From assembly GCA_963775085.1 (NCBI GenBank), contig CAVZHO010000005.1, positions 62,001 through 126,000 of the forward strand: 64,000 nucleotides of DNA, given 5' to 3'. The notes under the pieces are model-generated. The model worked only from the letters and a program-made list of their open reading frames with translations. It ran no database searches and was not told the DNA's origin. This document shows, one piece after another, positions 1-7,760 of this stretch (positions are counted from its first letter, which is position 1; every line of letters begins with the position of its first letter). The position numbers and the translations under genes were made by a program. The stretch is from JAAFIP01 sp963775085. Its GTDB lineage: Bacteria > Pseudomonadota > Gammaproteobacteria > Burkholderiales > Burkholderiaceae_C.

Positions 1-24
1 TGAATTGGCCGGAATTTGCAACCG

Positions 25-435
25 TCACGCAAACGGGTTGACTACCCTGACACCTTCAATCACCTGCCCGGTATTCAAATCCTCCGTCACCAACTCCTGC
101 GCACCGCAGCGCACAGCGGCGGCTACGATGGCGGCATCCCAGTAGGAGATTTGGTGTTGTTGGCTGATTTGCGCTGCTTGGGCGACCAGTGTGGCATCTA
201 TGGCGACTTTGGCGCGGGGGATGAATTGGCGCAGCAGGGTGTTGGCAGCGTCTATTGAAATGCTGCCCGCCCGTTTTCGGGTGGCATTGGCATAGAACTC
301 TTGTAGAACTTGCGCAGAAATCACCCAGTCCATGGGCACCACAAGATCAATGGCTATTTGCCGTTTGGCTGACTCAGCCGGGTCGGCTGAGATGGTGTAG
401 AGCAGGATATTGGTGTCGAAAAAACGCTGCGTCAT
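25..435 (-). CDS. PIN-domain toxin, VapC type
   Basis: A 136-residue PIN-domain protein, probably the ribonuclease toxin of a type II toxin-antitoxin pair. The acidic residues expected for metal binding are visible: D7 in the N-terminal FFDTNILLY motif, E46, D100 (SYWDAAIV) and D119 (ELVTEDL). The length is normal for VapC. Its start codon overlaps the stop of the upstream antitoxin gene as ATGA, so the two are translationally coupled. The toxin activity and target are inferred from the family only. Confidence 0.88.
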   Translation of the reverse strand: MTQRFFDTNILLYTISADPAESAKRQIAIDLVVPMDWVISAQVLQEFYANATRKRAGSISIDAANTLLRQFIPRAKVAIDATLVAQAAQISQQHQISYWDAAIVAAAVRCGAQELVTEDLNTGQVIEGVRVVNPFA

Positions 436-713
436 GCGCCGGTGCCAGGTGTGCCAGCATCAAACTCGCGCCGTAGGGCTGCGCGGTCATGGATGTCTTC
501 GCGGGACAGGCGATCTTTGGCTGAGAAGTTGCCGGTGCTAGCGGCTAAGTCAAATGTTGCAATCAATGCCGCGCGGTCTGCTGCGCTGGGGTTAGGCCGC
601 AAACTTTGCAGGTAGTCGCGCACCAAGGCGCTCACGCTGGTGCCGCGCTCGGCGGCCACAATGCGGGCGGTGCGGTAGGTGTTGTCGTCCAGACTCAGGG
701 TGATATTGCTCAT
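432..713 (-). CDS. Ribbon-helix-helix antitoxin, VapB type
   Basis: A 93-residue protein whose N-terminus (MSNITLSLDDNTYRTARIVA) looks like a ribbon-helix-helix DNA-binding domain, with a charged C-terminal half that would bind the toxin. I chose the ATG at 713 because the RHH strand begins there. An upstream in-frame start would add eight residues lying over the promoter. It is expected to neutralise the PIN toxin encoded next to it and to repress the pair. Confidence 0.82.
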   Translation of the reverse strand: MSNITLSLDDNTYRTARIVAAERGTSVSALVRDYLQSLRPNPSAADRAALIATFDLAASTGNFSAKDRLSREDIHDRAALRREFDAGTPGTGA

Positions 714-719
714 AGCCGC

Positions 720-749
720 AGTATAACGCAGTTGCACATTAACTGTGAA
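720..749 (-). promoter_or_regulatory. Promoter of the VapBC-type pair
   Basis: On the minus strand TTCACA (744-749) and TATACT (720-725) are separated by 18 bp. This is a good sigma-70-like match directed into the antitoxin gene. The -10 box ends only 6 bases before the antitoxin ATG, so the transcript would be almost leaderless. Inferred from sequence only. Confidence 0.5.
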
Positions 750-814
750 ACTGTGGCAGTGACCAAAATGCTGCGGTGACAGCCACCGGTACCATTAACC
801 GCGATAATTCAACC

Positions 815-1653
815 ATGTCTGATATCCTCCAAAAAATCGTAGAAGTGAAGCGCCAGGAAATCGCAGCGGCGCTAAAAAAGATGCCGTTTGCCGCCATGCG
901 TGCCGATGCCGAGAGCCGGGTGCTGGTGCGCGACTATGTGGGTGCCATGCGTGCCAAGATCGCCGCAGGTCAAGCAGCGGTGATTGCGGAGGTGAAAAAG
1001 GCCAGCCCCTCCAAAGGCGTGCTGCGCGAAGACTTTTTTGCCGCCGATATTGCCCAGAGCTATGCCGATGGCAACAGCGAGACCAAGAAGAAGGGCGAAG
1101 CACTGATTAACGCAGCCTGTTTGTCGGTGCTCACTGACAAACAGTTTTTCCAGGGTTCGGCGGACTATCTTCGCCAGGCGCGGGCCAGTTGCCAGCTGCC
1201 GGTGCTGCGCAAGGACTTTATGGTCGACCCCTACCAAATCTACGAGTCCCGCGCCATGGGCGCAGACTGCATTTTGCTGATTGCGGCCTGCCTGAATGAC
1301 GCGCAGATGGCCGATTTGCAGGCCATTGCCATCGGCCTGGACATGGCGGTGCTGGTGGAGGTGCATGACCGCGCCGAGCTGGAGCGCGCCTTGAAGCTCA
1401 AGCATGTGCCCAACCAGACGATGCTGGGCATCAATAACCGCAACCTGAAAACCTTTGAGGTGTCATTGGACACTACCCTGTCGATGCTGGCCGATGTGCC
1501 TGCCAAGACAAGTTGCTGGTGACCGAAAGCGGTATCACCAGCCGCGCCGACGTGCAAAAAATGCGCACAGCGGGCATTCATGCCTTTCTGGTGGGCGAGG
1601 CCTTTATGCGCGCCGAGGAGCCGGGGCTGGAGTTGGCGGCTTTGTTTGCTTAG
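815..1653 (+). pseudogene. trpC: Indole-3-glycerol phosphate synthase, frameshifted
   Basis: TrpC converts CdRP to indole-3-glycerol phosphate in tryptophan synthesis. The TIM-barrel signatures are present: the KKASPSKG loop near residue 60, VLRKDFMVDPYQIYE, and LGINNRNLKTFEV. The frame runs from 815 to a premature TGA at 1520-1522. The missing C-terminus, beginning DKLLVTESGITSRADVQKM, continues in another frame from 1507 to the TAG at 1651-1653. One base appears lost near 1505-1509: AAGACAAG where AAGGACAAG would restore a protein of about 279 residues. This is either a real inactivating deletion or a sequencing error. The start at 815 (MSDILQKIVEVK) matches the family N-terminus. Confidence 0.9.
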
Positions 1654-1716
1654 GCACACCACGCCCCGTGCGCAGGCTTTGAGCGGAAATTGCCATGCCT
1701 GGACGGCCCATTAAAT

Positions 1717-1770
1717 GCTATATATACCATAGCTGCTTACGTCCTGGCGACAGGGACTAGAGGCCTATTT
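1717..1770 (+). repeat. Family A repeat, copy A1
   Basis: A hairpin GCTAT...ATAGC (1717-1733) is followed by a second hairpin GTCC...GGAC (1741-1756) and a conserved tail ending in AGGCCTATTT. It sits between trpC and ung in the forward orientation. Its last bases contain the first T's of the ung TTG start codon. Confidence 0.85.
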
Positions 1771-2524
1771 GACACTTAATTTGTTCGACGCAGAGCCCGC
1801 CAGCGACGCAGCACGGCTCGGCGCCTGGCAGCCACAGACTTGGCCCGTTGCAGCGGACTGGCAAGCGCTGGTGGACGCATTCTGCGGCAGTGCCCCGGGC
1901 ATGCAGCTCGGCCAGTTTGTGCAGCAGCGCCTGGCCGCTGGCGCGCGGGTGTACCCCCCCCAGCCCCTGCGGGCGCTGGCGCTGACGGCGCTGCGCGAGG
2001 TGCGCGTGGTCATCCTCGGGCAGGACCCCTACCACGGCACCGGGCAGGCCGAGGGACTGGCGTTTTCAGTGGCGCGCGGCATCAAACCACCGCCCAGCCT
2101 GCGCAATATCTTTAAAGAACGCCAGCGCGACCTGGGGCTGCCCATCCCCAGCCACGGCTCGCTGCAAGCCTGGGCGGCGCAGGGCGTGCTGCTGCTCAAC
2201 ACCACGTTGACGGTGGAAGATGGCCTGCCCGCCAGCCACGCCAAGCATGGTTGGGAAGTGCTTACTGACGCTATTATTCAAACCTGTGCCCAAAAAACCA
2301 GCCCCGTCGTTTTTATGCTCTGGGGTGGCCATGCGCAGGCCAAGCAGGCGTTGATTGCCGCGCACAACCTGGACGCGCGCCATCTGGTCCTCCAGGCCAA
2401 CCACCCGTCCCCCCTGTCGGCGTTGCGCCCGCCCACACCGTTTATCGGCTGCGGGCACTTGGGCGCGGCGCGGCGGTGGCTTGCCAGCACCGAGCCGCAG
2501 ACCACCCAAGGTCTGTTTGCCTGA
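1769..2524 (+). CDS. ung: Uracil-DNA glycosylase
   Basis: A family 1 uracil-DNA glycosylase of 251 residues that removes uracil from DNA in base-excision repair. The catalytic water-activating loop GQDPYHG is at residues 84-90 (Asp86). The PPPSLRNIFKE, LLLNTTLTV and HPSPLSA motifs follow in the usual order. The proposed start is TTG at 1769. No in-frame ATG gives a plausible N-terminus, and the start falls at the 3' edge of repeat A1, so the native start region may have been replaced by the repeat. The gene is bracketed by two repeats in the same orientation. Confidence 0.95.
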   Translation: MTLNLFDAEPASDAARLGAWQPQTWPVAADWQALVDAFCGSAPGMQLGQFVQQRLAAGARVYPPQPLRALALTALREVRVVILGQDPYHGTGQAEGLAFSVARGIKPPPSLRNIFKERQRDLGLPIPSHGSLQAWAAQGVLLLNTTLTVEDGLPASHAKHGWEVLTDAIIQTCAQKTSPVVFMLWGGHAQAKQALIAAHNLDARHLVLQANHPSPLSALRPPTPFIGCGHLGAARRWLASTEPQTTQGLFA

Positions 2525-2553
2525 CCGCGTGGAATACCTGCCGCAGCCCAATC

Positions 2554-2608
2554 AGCTAAAAATTTAATAGCTACTTACGTCCTGTTGACAGGGACTACGG
2601 CCTTATTT
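2554..2608 (+). repeat. Family A repeat, copy A2
   Basis: AGCTA...TAGCT hairpin, then the GTCCTG/CAGGGAC hairpin and a GGCCTTATTT tail. It has the same orientation as A1 and lies between ung and the convergent MFS gene, 30 bp after the ung stop. Confidence 0.88.
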
Positions 2609-2625
2609 ATGCAGTAAAATCGGGT

Positions 2626-3864
2626 TCAGACGGGTTGCAGCACGGGTTCATCCGGCAGCCAGCTCACCACCAAGAAGGTGAACACCGCCACCCCCGCCAG
2701 CAGCATGAAGACGTTGCCAAAGCCGACCGATTTGACCAGCGGCCCCAACGCCCACACCGCCACCGAGCTGATGCCGATCGACACCGCCAGGCGCATACCG
2801 GCAATGCGCGAGCGCATATGGTCGTCCACGTAGCGCACGATCATCGCGTCGGTAAACGGAATGGCGCCAAACACCGACACCATCACGCCAATCAGCGCCG
2901 CATACAGCCACCAGCCCTGCGCCGTGGCCGCCAAGAGCAGCAGCGGGATTTGCATCACCACCACACAGCGGTACAGGTTGCGGATCGGAAAACGGTCAAT
3001 CAAGCGTCCCACCACCACCTGCGCCAGCGAGGCAATGGCATACACCGAGGCCAGCAGCAGGCCCAGCGTGGCCGGGTCCTGCATCACGCCCTGAAACCGC
3101 TCGGTGAGCAGCTGGGTATTGCCATTGGTGGTGATGTTAAACAGCAGGCCACCGCTGGCCGCAGCGGTGGTCATGACTAAAAAGGCGCGCGCTAATTGGC
3201 TGGGTGACAGGCTGACCTTGGCTTTGATACCCCGCTTGGCCGGTGCCAGGGTCTCGCGCGGGCAGACCCACACAAACCATAGCCCCACAGCAAGGCACAC
3301 CAAGCCCGGCACCGCAAATGCCACCCGCCAGCCAAAGGCCTTGACCAGCAGGCCGGTCACCAGCGCCGCCACCGCAATGCCCAGGTTGCCCGCCAGCCCG
3401 TTCAAGCCAATCGTCGCCCCCGGTTTGGCGGCATGCTGCACCAGCATGGGGATGCCCACCGGGTGGTAAATGGCCGAAAACGTGCCCAGCAAGGTCAGCG
3501 CCAGCGCCAGTTGCCAGGGCGACTGCACGCACGCCACCAGCAGGGCCGACAAGCCCATGCCAAAGAAAAACACCAGCATCATCGGCCGCCGCCCCCACAG
3601 GTCGCCCAGCCGCCCCGCCGGAATCGAGCCCAGACCAAACATCACAAATGCCCCAGCACCCCAGGGCATCAGGTCTTCCCAGCGCGCATAGCCAAAATCC
3701 TGCGCCATCGTGGCCACCGCCGTGGCAAAGATCAGCAGGAACATATGGTCAATGGCGTGGGCCAGGTTGAGCAGGGTGGTGACCCAGAAGGGGGTGCGGG
3801 TTGCAAGGTGGGCAGCAGGCGTTGCCATCGCTGAGGCCAAACGGGGGTTCACAAGGTTGCTCAT
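2626..3864 (-). CDS. MFS transporter
   Basis: A membrane transporter of about 412 residues with roughly 12 hydrophobic segments. The MFS motif A loop between TM2 and TM3 is visible (GRLGDLWGRRPMM). The YHPVGIPMLVQH segment resembles fosmidomycin-resistance and related sugar or drug MFS proteins, but the substrate cannot be deduced. I chose the ATG at 3864 (MSNLVNPRL); an upstream start at 3921 is possible. A decayed fragment of a close paralogue lies at about 7565-7663. Confidence 0.85.
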   Translation of the reverse strand: MSNLVNPRLASAMATPAAHLATRTPFWVTTLLNLAHAIDHMFLLIFATAVATMAQDFGYARWEDLMPWGAGAFVMFGLGSIPAGRLGDLWGRRPMMLVFFFGMGLSALLVACVQSPWQLALALTLLGTFSAIYHPVGIPMLVQHAAKPGATIGLNGLAGNLGIAVAALVTGLLVKAFGWRVAFAVPGLVCLAVGLWFVWVCPRETLAPAKRGIKAKVSLSPSQLARAFLVMTTAAASGGLLFNITTNGNTQLLTERFQGVMQDPATLGLLLASVYAIASLAQVVVGRLIDRFPIRNLYRCVVVMQIPLLLLAATAQGWWLYAALIGVMVSVFGAIPFTDAMIVRYVDDHMRSRIAGMRLAVSIGISSVAVWALGPLVKSVGFGNVFMLLAGVAVFTFLVVSWLPDEPVLQPV

Positions 3865-4040
3865 GGTGGGTTCTCGGTTCAACAAGCCGCTCTGCGCTGC
3901 AAACTCCCGTGTTGCGCGCATCGGCAGCGATGCTGCGTTTCTTCAATGGTAAAGGGAAATCAGCGAAATAGGGGAAAGTTAGGTATGCTGAGCCTGCACC
4001 GCCTGCCCGCAGGCAGCCCTCATGCGTATTGGATGCACCT

Positions 4041-4886
4041 ATGCCTAAAAGTACTGACCAACAAGACCCCCTGCTGGCCCCATGGCAGCCCCCTACCCAA
4101 GGCAAAGCCAAAGTGTTTTCCCTGGAAAAGTGTGATCCGTCGGCCAAGCCCTATTCCAGCGGCGACAAAGCCAAGGACAAGGAGGCCATCGACGCTTTGG
4201 CAGTGGAGCTGGACACCTTGCAAGACCTGTTCTACGCCGACCGTCGCCACAAGCTGCTGGTGGTGCTGCAAGGGACCGACACCTCGGGCAAAGACGGCAC
4301 CATCCGCGGCGTGTTTGGCCGCACCAGCGCACTGGGGGTGCATGCCCTGGGCTGGAAGGCCCCTACCGAGACCGAGCGCGCCCACGACACCCTGTGGCGC
4401 ATCCACCAGCAGGTGCCCGCAGCCGGTGAGGTGATGATCTTCAACCGCAGCCACTACGAAGACGTGCTGGTACCGGTGGTCAACGGCTGGATCACCCCCG
4501 AGCAGACCCGCCAGCGCATGCAGCAGATCAACGACTTTGAGCGCATGCTGCACGAGACCGGCACGGTGGTGATGAAGTTCATGCTGCACATCAGCTTCAA
4601 AGAGCAGGGCCAGCGCCTGCAGGAGCGCATCGACGACCCGACCAAACGCTGGAAGTTCAGCCTGGGCGACATCGAGGTGCGCAAGCAGTGGGCCGACTAC
4701 CAAAAGGCCTACGATGCCCTGCTGGGTGCCACCAGCACTCCCCACGCCCCCTGGACCGTGGTGCCGGCAGACTCCAAGACCCACCGCAACCTGATGATCG
4801 CCACCCTGGTGCGCAACAAGCTCAAGTCCCTTGGGCTGAAGTACCCACCCGATGATCCCAGGCTGGCCGGGCTGAAAATCAAATAG
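4041..4886 (+). CDS. ppk2: Polyphosphate kinase 2 family protein
   Basis: A 281-residue PPK2-family kinase that transfers phosphate between polyphosphate and nucleotides. The Walker A loop GTDTSGKDGT is at residues 78-87. The FNRSHYEDVL Walker B region is at 134-143, and the lid segment around DDPTKRWKFS follows. Single-domain PPK2 enzymes commonly phosphorylate AMP or ADP; the exact class is not certain. The ATG at 4041 is preferred over the in-frame TTG at 4029. The TAG stop (4884-4886) lies inside repeat A3. It is convergent with a CYTH-CHAD gene, another polyphosphate-related protein. Confidence 0.9.
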   Translation: MPKSTDQQDPLLAPWQPPTQGKAKVFSLEKCDPSAKPYSSGDKAKDKEAIDALAVELDTLQDLFYADRRHKLLVVLQGTDTSGKDGTIRGVFGRTSALGVHALGWKAPTETERAHDTLWRIHQQVPAAGEVMIFNRSHYEDVLVPVVNGWITPEQTRQRMQQINDFERMLHETGTVVMKFMLHISFKEQGQRLQERIDDPTKRWKFSLGDIEVRKQWADYQKAYDALLGATSTPHAPWTVVPADSKTHRNLMIATLVRNKLKSLGLKYPPDDPRLAGLKIK

Positions 4887-4926
4887 CTATACATTTAATA
4901 GCTGTTCACGCATTGTTCTGCGGGCC
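4883..4926 (+). repeat. Family A repeat, copy A3, carrying two stop codons
   Basis: The AGCTAT...ATAGCT hairpin is followed by a diverged second hairpin CGCA-TTGTTC-TGCG. The ppk2 stop TAG (4884-4886) and the stop TGA (4906-4908) plus last codons of the convergent CYTH-CHAD gene all lie inside this copy. The 3' ends of both genes therefore appear remodelled by the element. Confidence 0.75.
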
Positions 4927-6426
4927 CCTCCTTGACTGTCCGACCGCAACGCCGCGCAAAAACTCAACCAGTTGACCGTCTGCTTCCAGTTGGGCCGCCA
5001 GCCGACTGGCCTGCAACACATCACGTGCGGCGCCAAGACCCGTCTGCAGCCGGGTCGCTTGCAGGTGCCAGCGCTGGGTACGCTGCTTGGGCAGCAGGGT
5101 TTGCAAGGCCTCAATGCCGTAGCGCATTCGCTTGGCGAGAATGCGCAGACGGTGCTGGCCATCAGGGTGACGGGTGTCCTTGGCTGCAAGCTTCAATCGC
5201 TCGTGCAGACGCTCCATGCGGCGGCGGGCCCAGCGGCGCAGCGGCACTCCCCGCCCACCCCTTGCATCACCTGGCCCCGTCAGCGCAGACAGGCTTTCTA
5301 ACCATTCGGCAGTCGCCAGCAGGGCGGCACCAACGGTTGGCACCTGTAGCGCATACCGCACCGATTGGCGCTGGAGCGTGGCGGCCTGCAGCAAGTCCTT
5401 TGTCATCGCCTCCCATGCCGCTACGCGCCGGGCATCCCCTGCGGTATAGGCTTTGGCCAGCGGCGGCAACGTGTCGTGCAATGCCACATCGATATCCCGC
5501 AATGCGCCCATCAACCCCAACAGCGGTTGCAGCGCCTGCCAGGAGGGGATCGCGTCCGCCGCCAAGCTGGACTTGAAGAGCCGCAGGCCACTTTTAAAGC
5601 GCCGCCAACCGACCCTCGCCTGGTGTAGCAGCTCTGGATGGTCAGAGCGGCATAGCGCGTTCAGGTTGGTGCTGAACTGGCCAAACATCTCCCCCAGCAC
5701 GCGCCCGGCAGCCGCAGACAAGGACAGGTCGTGGCTGAGCTTGGGGGGCTGAGCGCCAAGCGCCCTGTCCAGGCCATCCTGCGCCAACGCATAACCACGC
5801 TCTGCCTTGCTCTGGTTCGCCGGCAGGACCGCGATGGTGCGGGCTATCTGCTGGGCGAGGTCGAACAGTGCCGCGGGCTGGCCTGCTTTGAGTTCAAGCT
5901 CAAGTTCGCAAATGGGTGCGACCCTGTCCCCCGCCGCGATGTGCCCGATATCCAGCGCCACCTCGATCAGGCCGCCGTCGCGCCGTCGCACCGACCAGCT
6001 GGTGCGCTCAAAGCTGGTCACAAAACACGCGGCCAACGCGCGAAAAACGGCGCCGTCAGGGTCGAGCCCTGACCATGGTGTCGCCTGCAGCGCCTCCAGC
6101 GCCAGCGCGCCGTCGGGTACGGAGGTTTCCCATTCGCCACGCTGGCTCAACGCCGAGTTGCTGCTGCCGCCCGTCTTGAGGGTCTGCAGCCACTGCGGCT
6201 CTGTTTCAGTGCCAGTGCGGCGTATCCGCAAGGCGATGCGCTGCTGGCGCAAGAGCTGCTCGGGCGTGTCGTAGTAGATGTTACGCAAGTGCTGATGGCT
6301 TGCCCTGCGACGCGCCAACACGGGTACCCGGGCCAGCTGCTTGGCCAGTCTGGACGCATCGGAGGTCGGCAGCGCCAGCTTGAGTTCAATTTCTTGCGGA
6401 GGGCGAATGGGACTGTCTGGCTGCAT
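4906..6426 (-). CDS. CYTH-CHAD domain protein, probable inorganic triphosphatase
   Basis: A 506-residue protein with an N-terminal CYTH (triphosphate tunnel) domain and a C-terminal CHAD domain. The CYTH ExExK signature is at E12, E14 and K16, followed by further basic and acidic strand residues (YYDTPEQLL, RIALRIRRTG, ERTSWSVRR, CELELELK). From about residue 230 a histidine- and arginine-rich helical CHAD region follows. The arrangement matches YgiF-type triphosphatases, and CHAD domains bind polyphosphate. The convergent ppk2 supports a polyphosphate role. The last residues (GPQNNA) are encoded by repeat A3. Confidence 0.88.
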   Translation of the reverse strand: MQPDSPIRPPQEIELKLALPTSDASRLAKQLARVPVLARRRASHQHLRNIYYDTPEQLLRQQRIALRIRRTGTETEPQWLQTLKTGGSSNSALSQRGEWETSVPDGALALEALQATPWSGLDPDGAVFRALAACFVTSFERTSWSVRRRDGGLIEVALDIGHIAAGDRVAPICELELELKAGQPAALFDLAQQIARTIAVLPANQSKAERGYALAQDGLDRALGAQPPKLSHDLSLSAAAGRVLGEMFGQFSTNLNALCRSDHPELLHQARVGWRRFKSGLRLFKSSLAADAIPSWQALQPLLGLMGALRDIDVALHDTLPPLAKAYTAGDARRVAAWEAMTKDLLQAATLQRQSVRYALQVPTVGAALLATAEWLESLSALTGPGDARGGRGVPLRRWARRRMERLHERLKLAAKDTRHPDGQHRLRILAKRMRYGIEALQTLLPKQRTQRWHLQATRLQTGLGAARDVLQASRLAAQLEADGQLVEFLRGVAVGQSRRGPQNNA

Positions 6427-6517
6427 AGGGGTTCAACCTCGGTGCTCGAATGATCCAATAAACCGCAGCGCTAGGCACCAATGTACTTTCAAATGGCGGT
6501 TTGGCGAAAGGGTAACA

Positions 6518-6619
6518 CCGCCGCCACAATCATGGCAAGGTAATCGCCGTCGCACCTGTGCGTGTTGAAGACATAGAGCGCCAGTGTGATGCCGTTAGGG
6601 TGGTACGTAGGGGCTCTGC
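6518..6619 (+). pseudogene. 3' remnant of a TumE-type toxin gene
   Basis: This stretch aligns by eye with the 3' third of the intact toxin gene at about 7965-8065, sharing blocks such as GGCAAGGT, GCCGTC, TTGAAGA and a final TAGG. No open frame is left. It directly precedes a deleted copy of the partner gene, so the whole two-gene module was duplicated and is decaying. Confidence 0.6.
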
Positions 6620-6854
6620 ATGAATAACGTCATCATTAAAACGGCCAGCGAACAAGACTTGTTTGCCCGTGGCCGCCGTATCGCCAATGCAGCCGACGCT
6701 GGCAAGCGCCTGCCGCGCGGTCAAACGTGAAGTGGACGGGCTGGCCTTGGCAGGCTTGAATTCGGAGGAAGAAGCAGTGCTGCCCGGCCCCGGCCGAATG
6801 AAGCGTGTGCGGGCGGTCGGGCAGCGGTTGACTTCGCAGGCGCAGTTGGGTTGA
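6620..6854 (+). pseudogene. Deleted copy of the TumA-type antitoxin gene
   Basis: The first 33 codons (MNNVIIKTASEQDLFARGRR onward) and the last 44 codons closely match the intact antitoxin at 8066-8440. About 140 bp in the middle, including most of the helix-turn-helix, is missing, and the join is out of frame. The DNA identity of the remaining parts is high. The copy and the intact module are 1.4 kb apart in the same orientation, with the ParE/Phd pair between them. Confidence 0.8.
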
Positions 6855-6887
6855 TTGATTTTCTTAGCGTGCAAACAGACGTCGTAA

Positions 6888-7178
6888 CTACTGTTTCACC
6901 GCAACGGCCAAATCTCGCGCACCTTGTAACACGCGCTCTATCAACACACCACCATTCACTGCAGAAAACAAAATTACATAATTGCCATGCGGAAACAAGC
7001 GCACTCCAACGCCAAGGTCTATTCGCAGCCGCCCCATGCCTGGCTGGCGTGCCAGCGCCGCGCAACTGGCGCGCAGCTCAGCCGTAAAGCTACGCGCCCG
7101 CGTGGGGTTGTCGCGTGCAATGAACTTTGCAATCCCGATCAAATCGTCCAGCGCTACAGCGCTGTATCTGCACTGCAT
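6888..7178 (-). CDS. ParE/RelE-family toxin
   Basis: A toxin of about 96 residues of the ParE/RelE superfamily. Typical features are the YSAVALDDLIGIAKFIARDN N-terminal helix, ARQPGMGRLR, and the C-terminal strands GVRLFPHGNYVILF and VLIERVLQGARDL. I chose the ATG at 7178, since the only upstream in-frame codon is a TTG touching the antitoxin stop. It is cotranscribed after its antitoxin. Targets of the superfamily are gyrase or the ribosome; this one is not known. Confidence 0.85.
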   Translation of the reverse strand: MQCRYSAVALDDLIGIAKFIARDNPTRARSFTAELRASCAALARQPGMGRLRIDLGVGVRLFPHGNYVILFSAVNGGVLIERVLQGARDLAVAVKQ

Positions 7179-7184
7179 ATGCAA

Positions 7185-7496
7185 TTAGGCAAGGGCAGTT
7201 TTTTTGCGGCTGGTGCGCTGCGTAGCGGCTATCGCCTTCTCTACCGCAGCAAAAGCCGCATCCTCAGACACAACAGGCCGAGGGTCAGCACGGCTCACCT
7301 CAATGGCCCCACGCCATTGCTGCACCTGCAACTGCGCGAGCATGTTTTGGTAGGTAGCGGCTGGCACCAAATAGGCGGCCGGTCGATTGTGGTTAAGCAC
7401 CGCTACAGCCTCCCGGCCCGCCTGCTCAATGGCCGCTGTAGGACTGCGCTTGAGTTCGGTCACGCTGATAGAGCGATTGGCAAAGAGTTGTTCCAT
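7185..7496 (-). CDS. Phd/YefM-family antitoxin
   Basis: A 103-residue antitoxin. The N-terminal SISVTELKRSPTAAIEQAGREAVAVLNHNR pattern is the Phd/YefM fold, and the C-terminal part is charged with a basic tail. It lies directly upstream of the ParE-type toxin, the standard antitoxin-first order, and would repress the pair and bind the toxin. Confidence 0.85.
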   Translation of the reverse strand: MEQLFANRSISVTELKRSPTAAIEQAGREAVAVLNHNRPAAYLVPAATYQNMLAQLQVQQWRGAIEVSRADPRPVVSEDAAFAAVEKAIAATQRTSRKKTALA

Positions 7497-7508
7497 AGGG
7501 ATTGAATG

Positions 7509-7540
7509 CTGTATTTGATGCCTAATAGTGTACTGTATTT
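7509..7540 (-). promoter_or_regulatory. Direct-repeat operator candidate of the Phd/ParE pair
   Basis: The octamer AAATACAG (minus strand) occurs twice, at 7509-7516 and 7533-7540, 24 bp apart and just upstream of the antitoxin start in an AT-rich stretch. Repeated half-sites at this position are typical of antitoxin autoregulation. Inferred only. Confidence 0.4.
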
Positions 7541-7564
7541 AGTATCTTATGTATCCAGTCACAC

Positions 7565-7663
7565 CTGCCAGCAAGGTAATGCCAACCGGGTGGTAAATGG
7601 CCGTAGAGGTAGCAGCGGGCGACGGAGGCGTGGGGCCGCCTTGGTGATGATGGGATTGCTCAT
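7565..7663 (-). pseudogene. Fragment of an MFS transporter paralogue
   Basis: Positions 7567-7602 match 3440-3475 of the intact MFS gene with about four mismatches in 36 (codons for AIYHPVGI). The other end, reading MSNPIITKA from 7663, resembles its N-terminus MSNLVNPR. The intervening part is missing and the frame is broken. This is a heavily deleted relic. Confidence 0.6.
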
Positions 7664-7726
7664 GAACGGTTTCTCTGCATAGCAAGGAATCGTATTGCGC
7701 CCCTTCAGGGCATGTCAAAGCCTTGC

Positions 7727-7755
7727 TTGATATAAGTCACCAGATGGGACATAAT
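7727..7755 (+). promoter_or_regulatory. Promoter of the TumE/TumA-type pair
   Basis: TTGATA (7727-7732) and CATAAT (7750-7755) are separated by 17 bp, a strong sigma-70 match. The -10 box ends 5 bases before the toxin ATG at 7761, predicting a leaderless message or a start further downstream. Confidence 0.55.
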
Positions 7756-7760
7756 GCATC

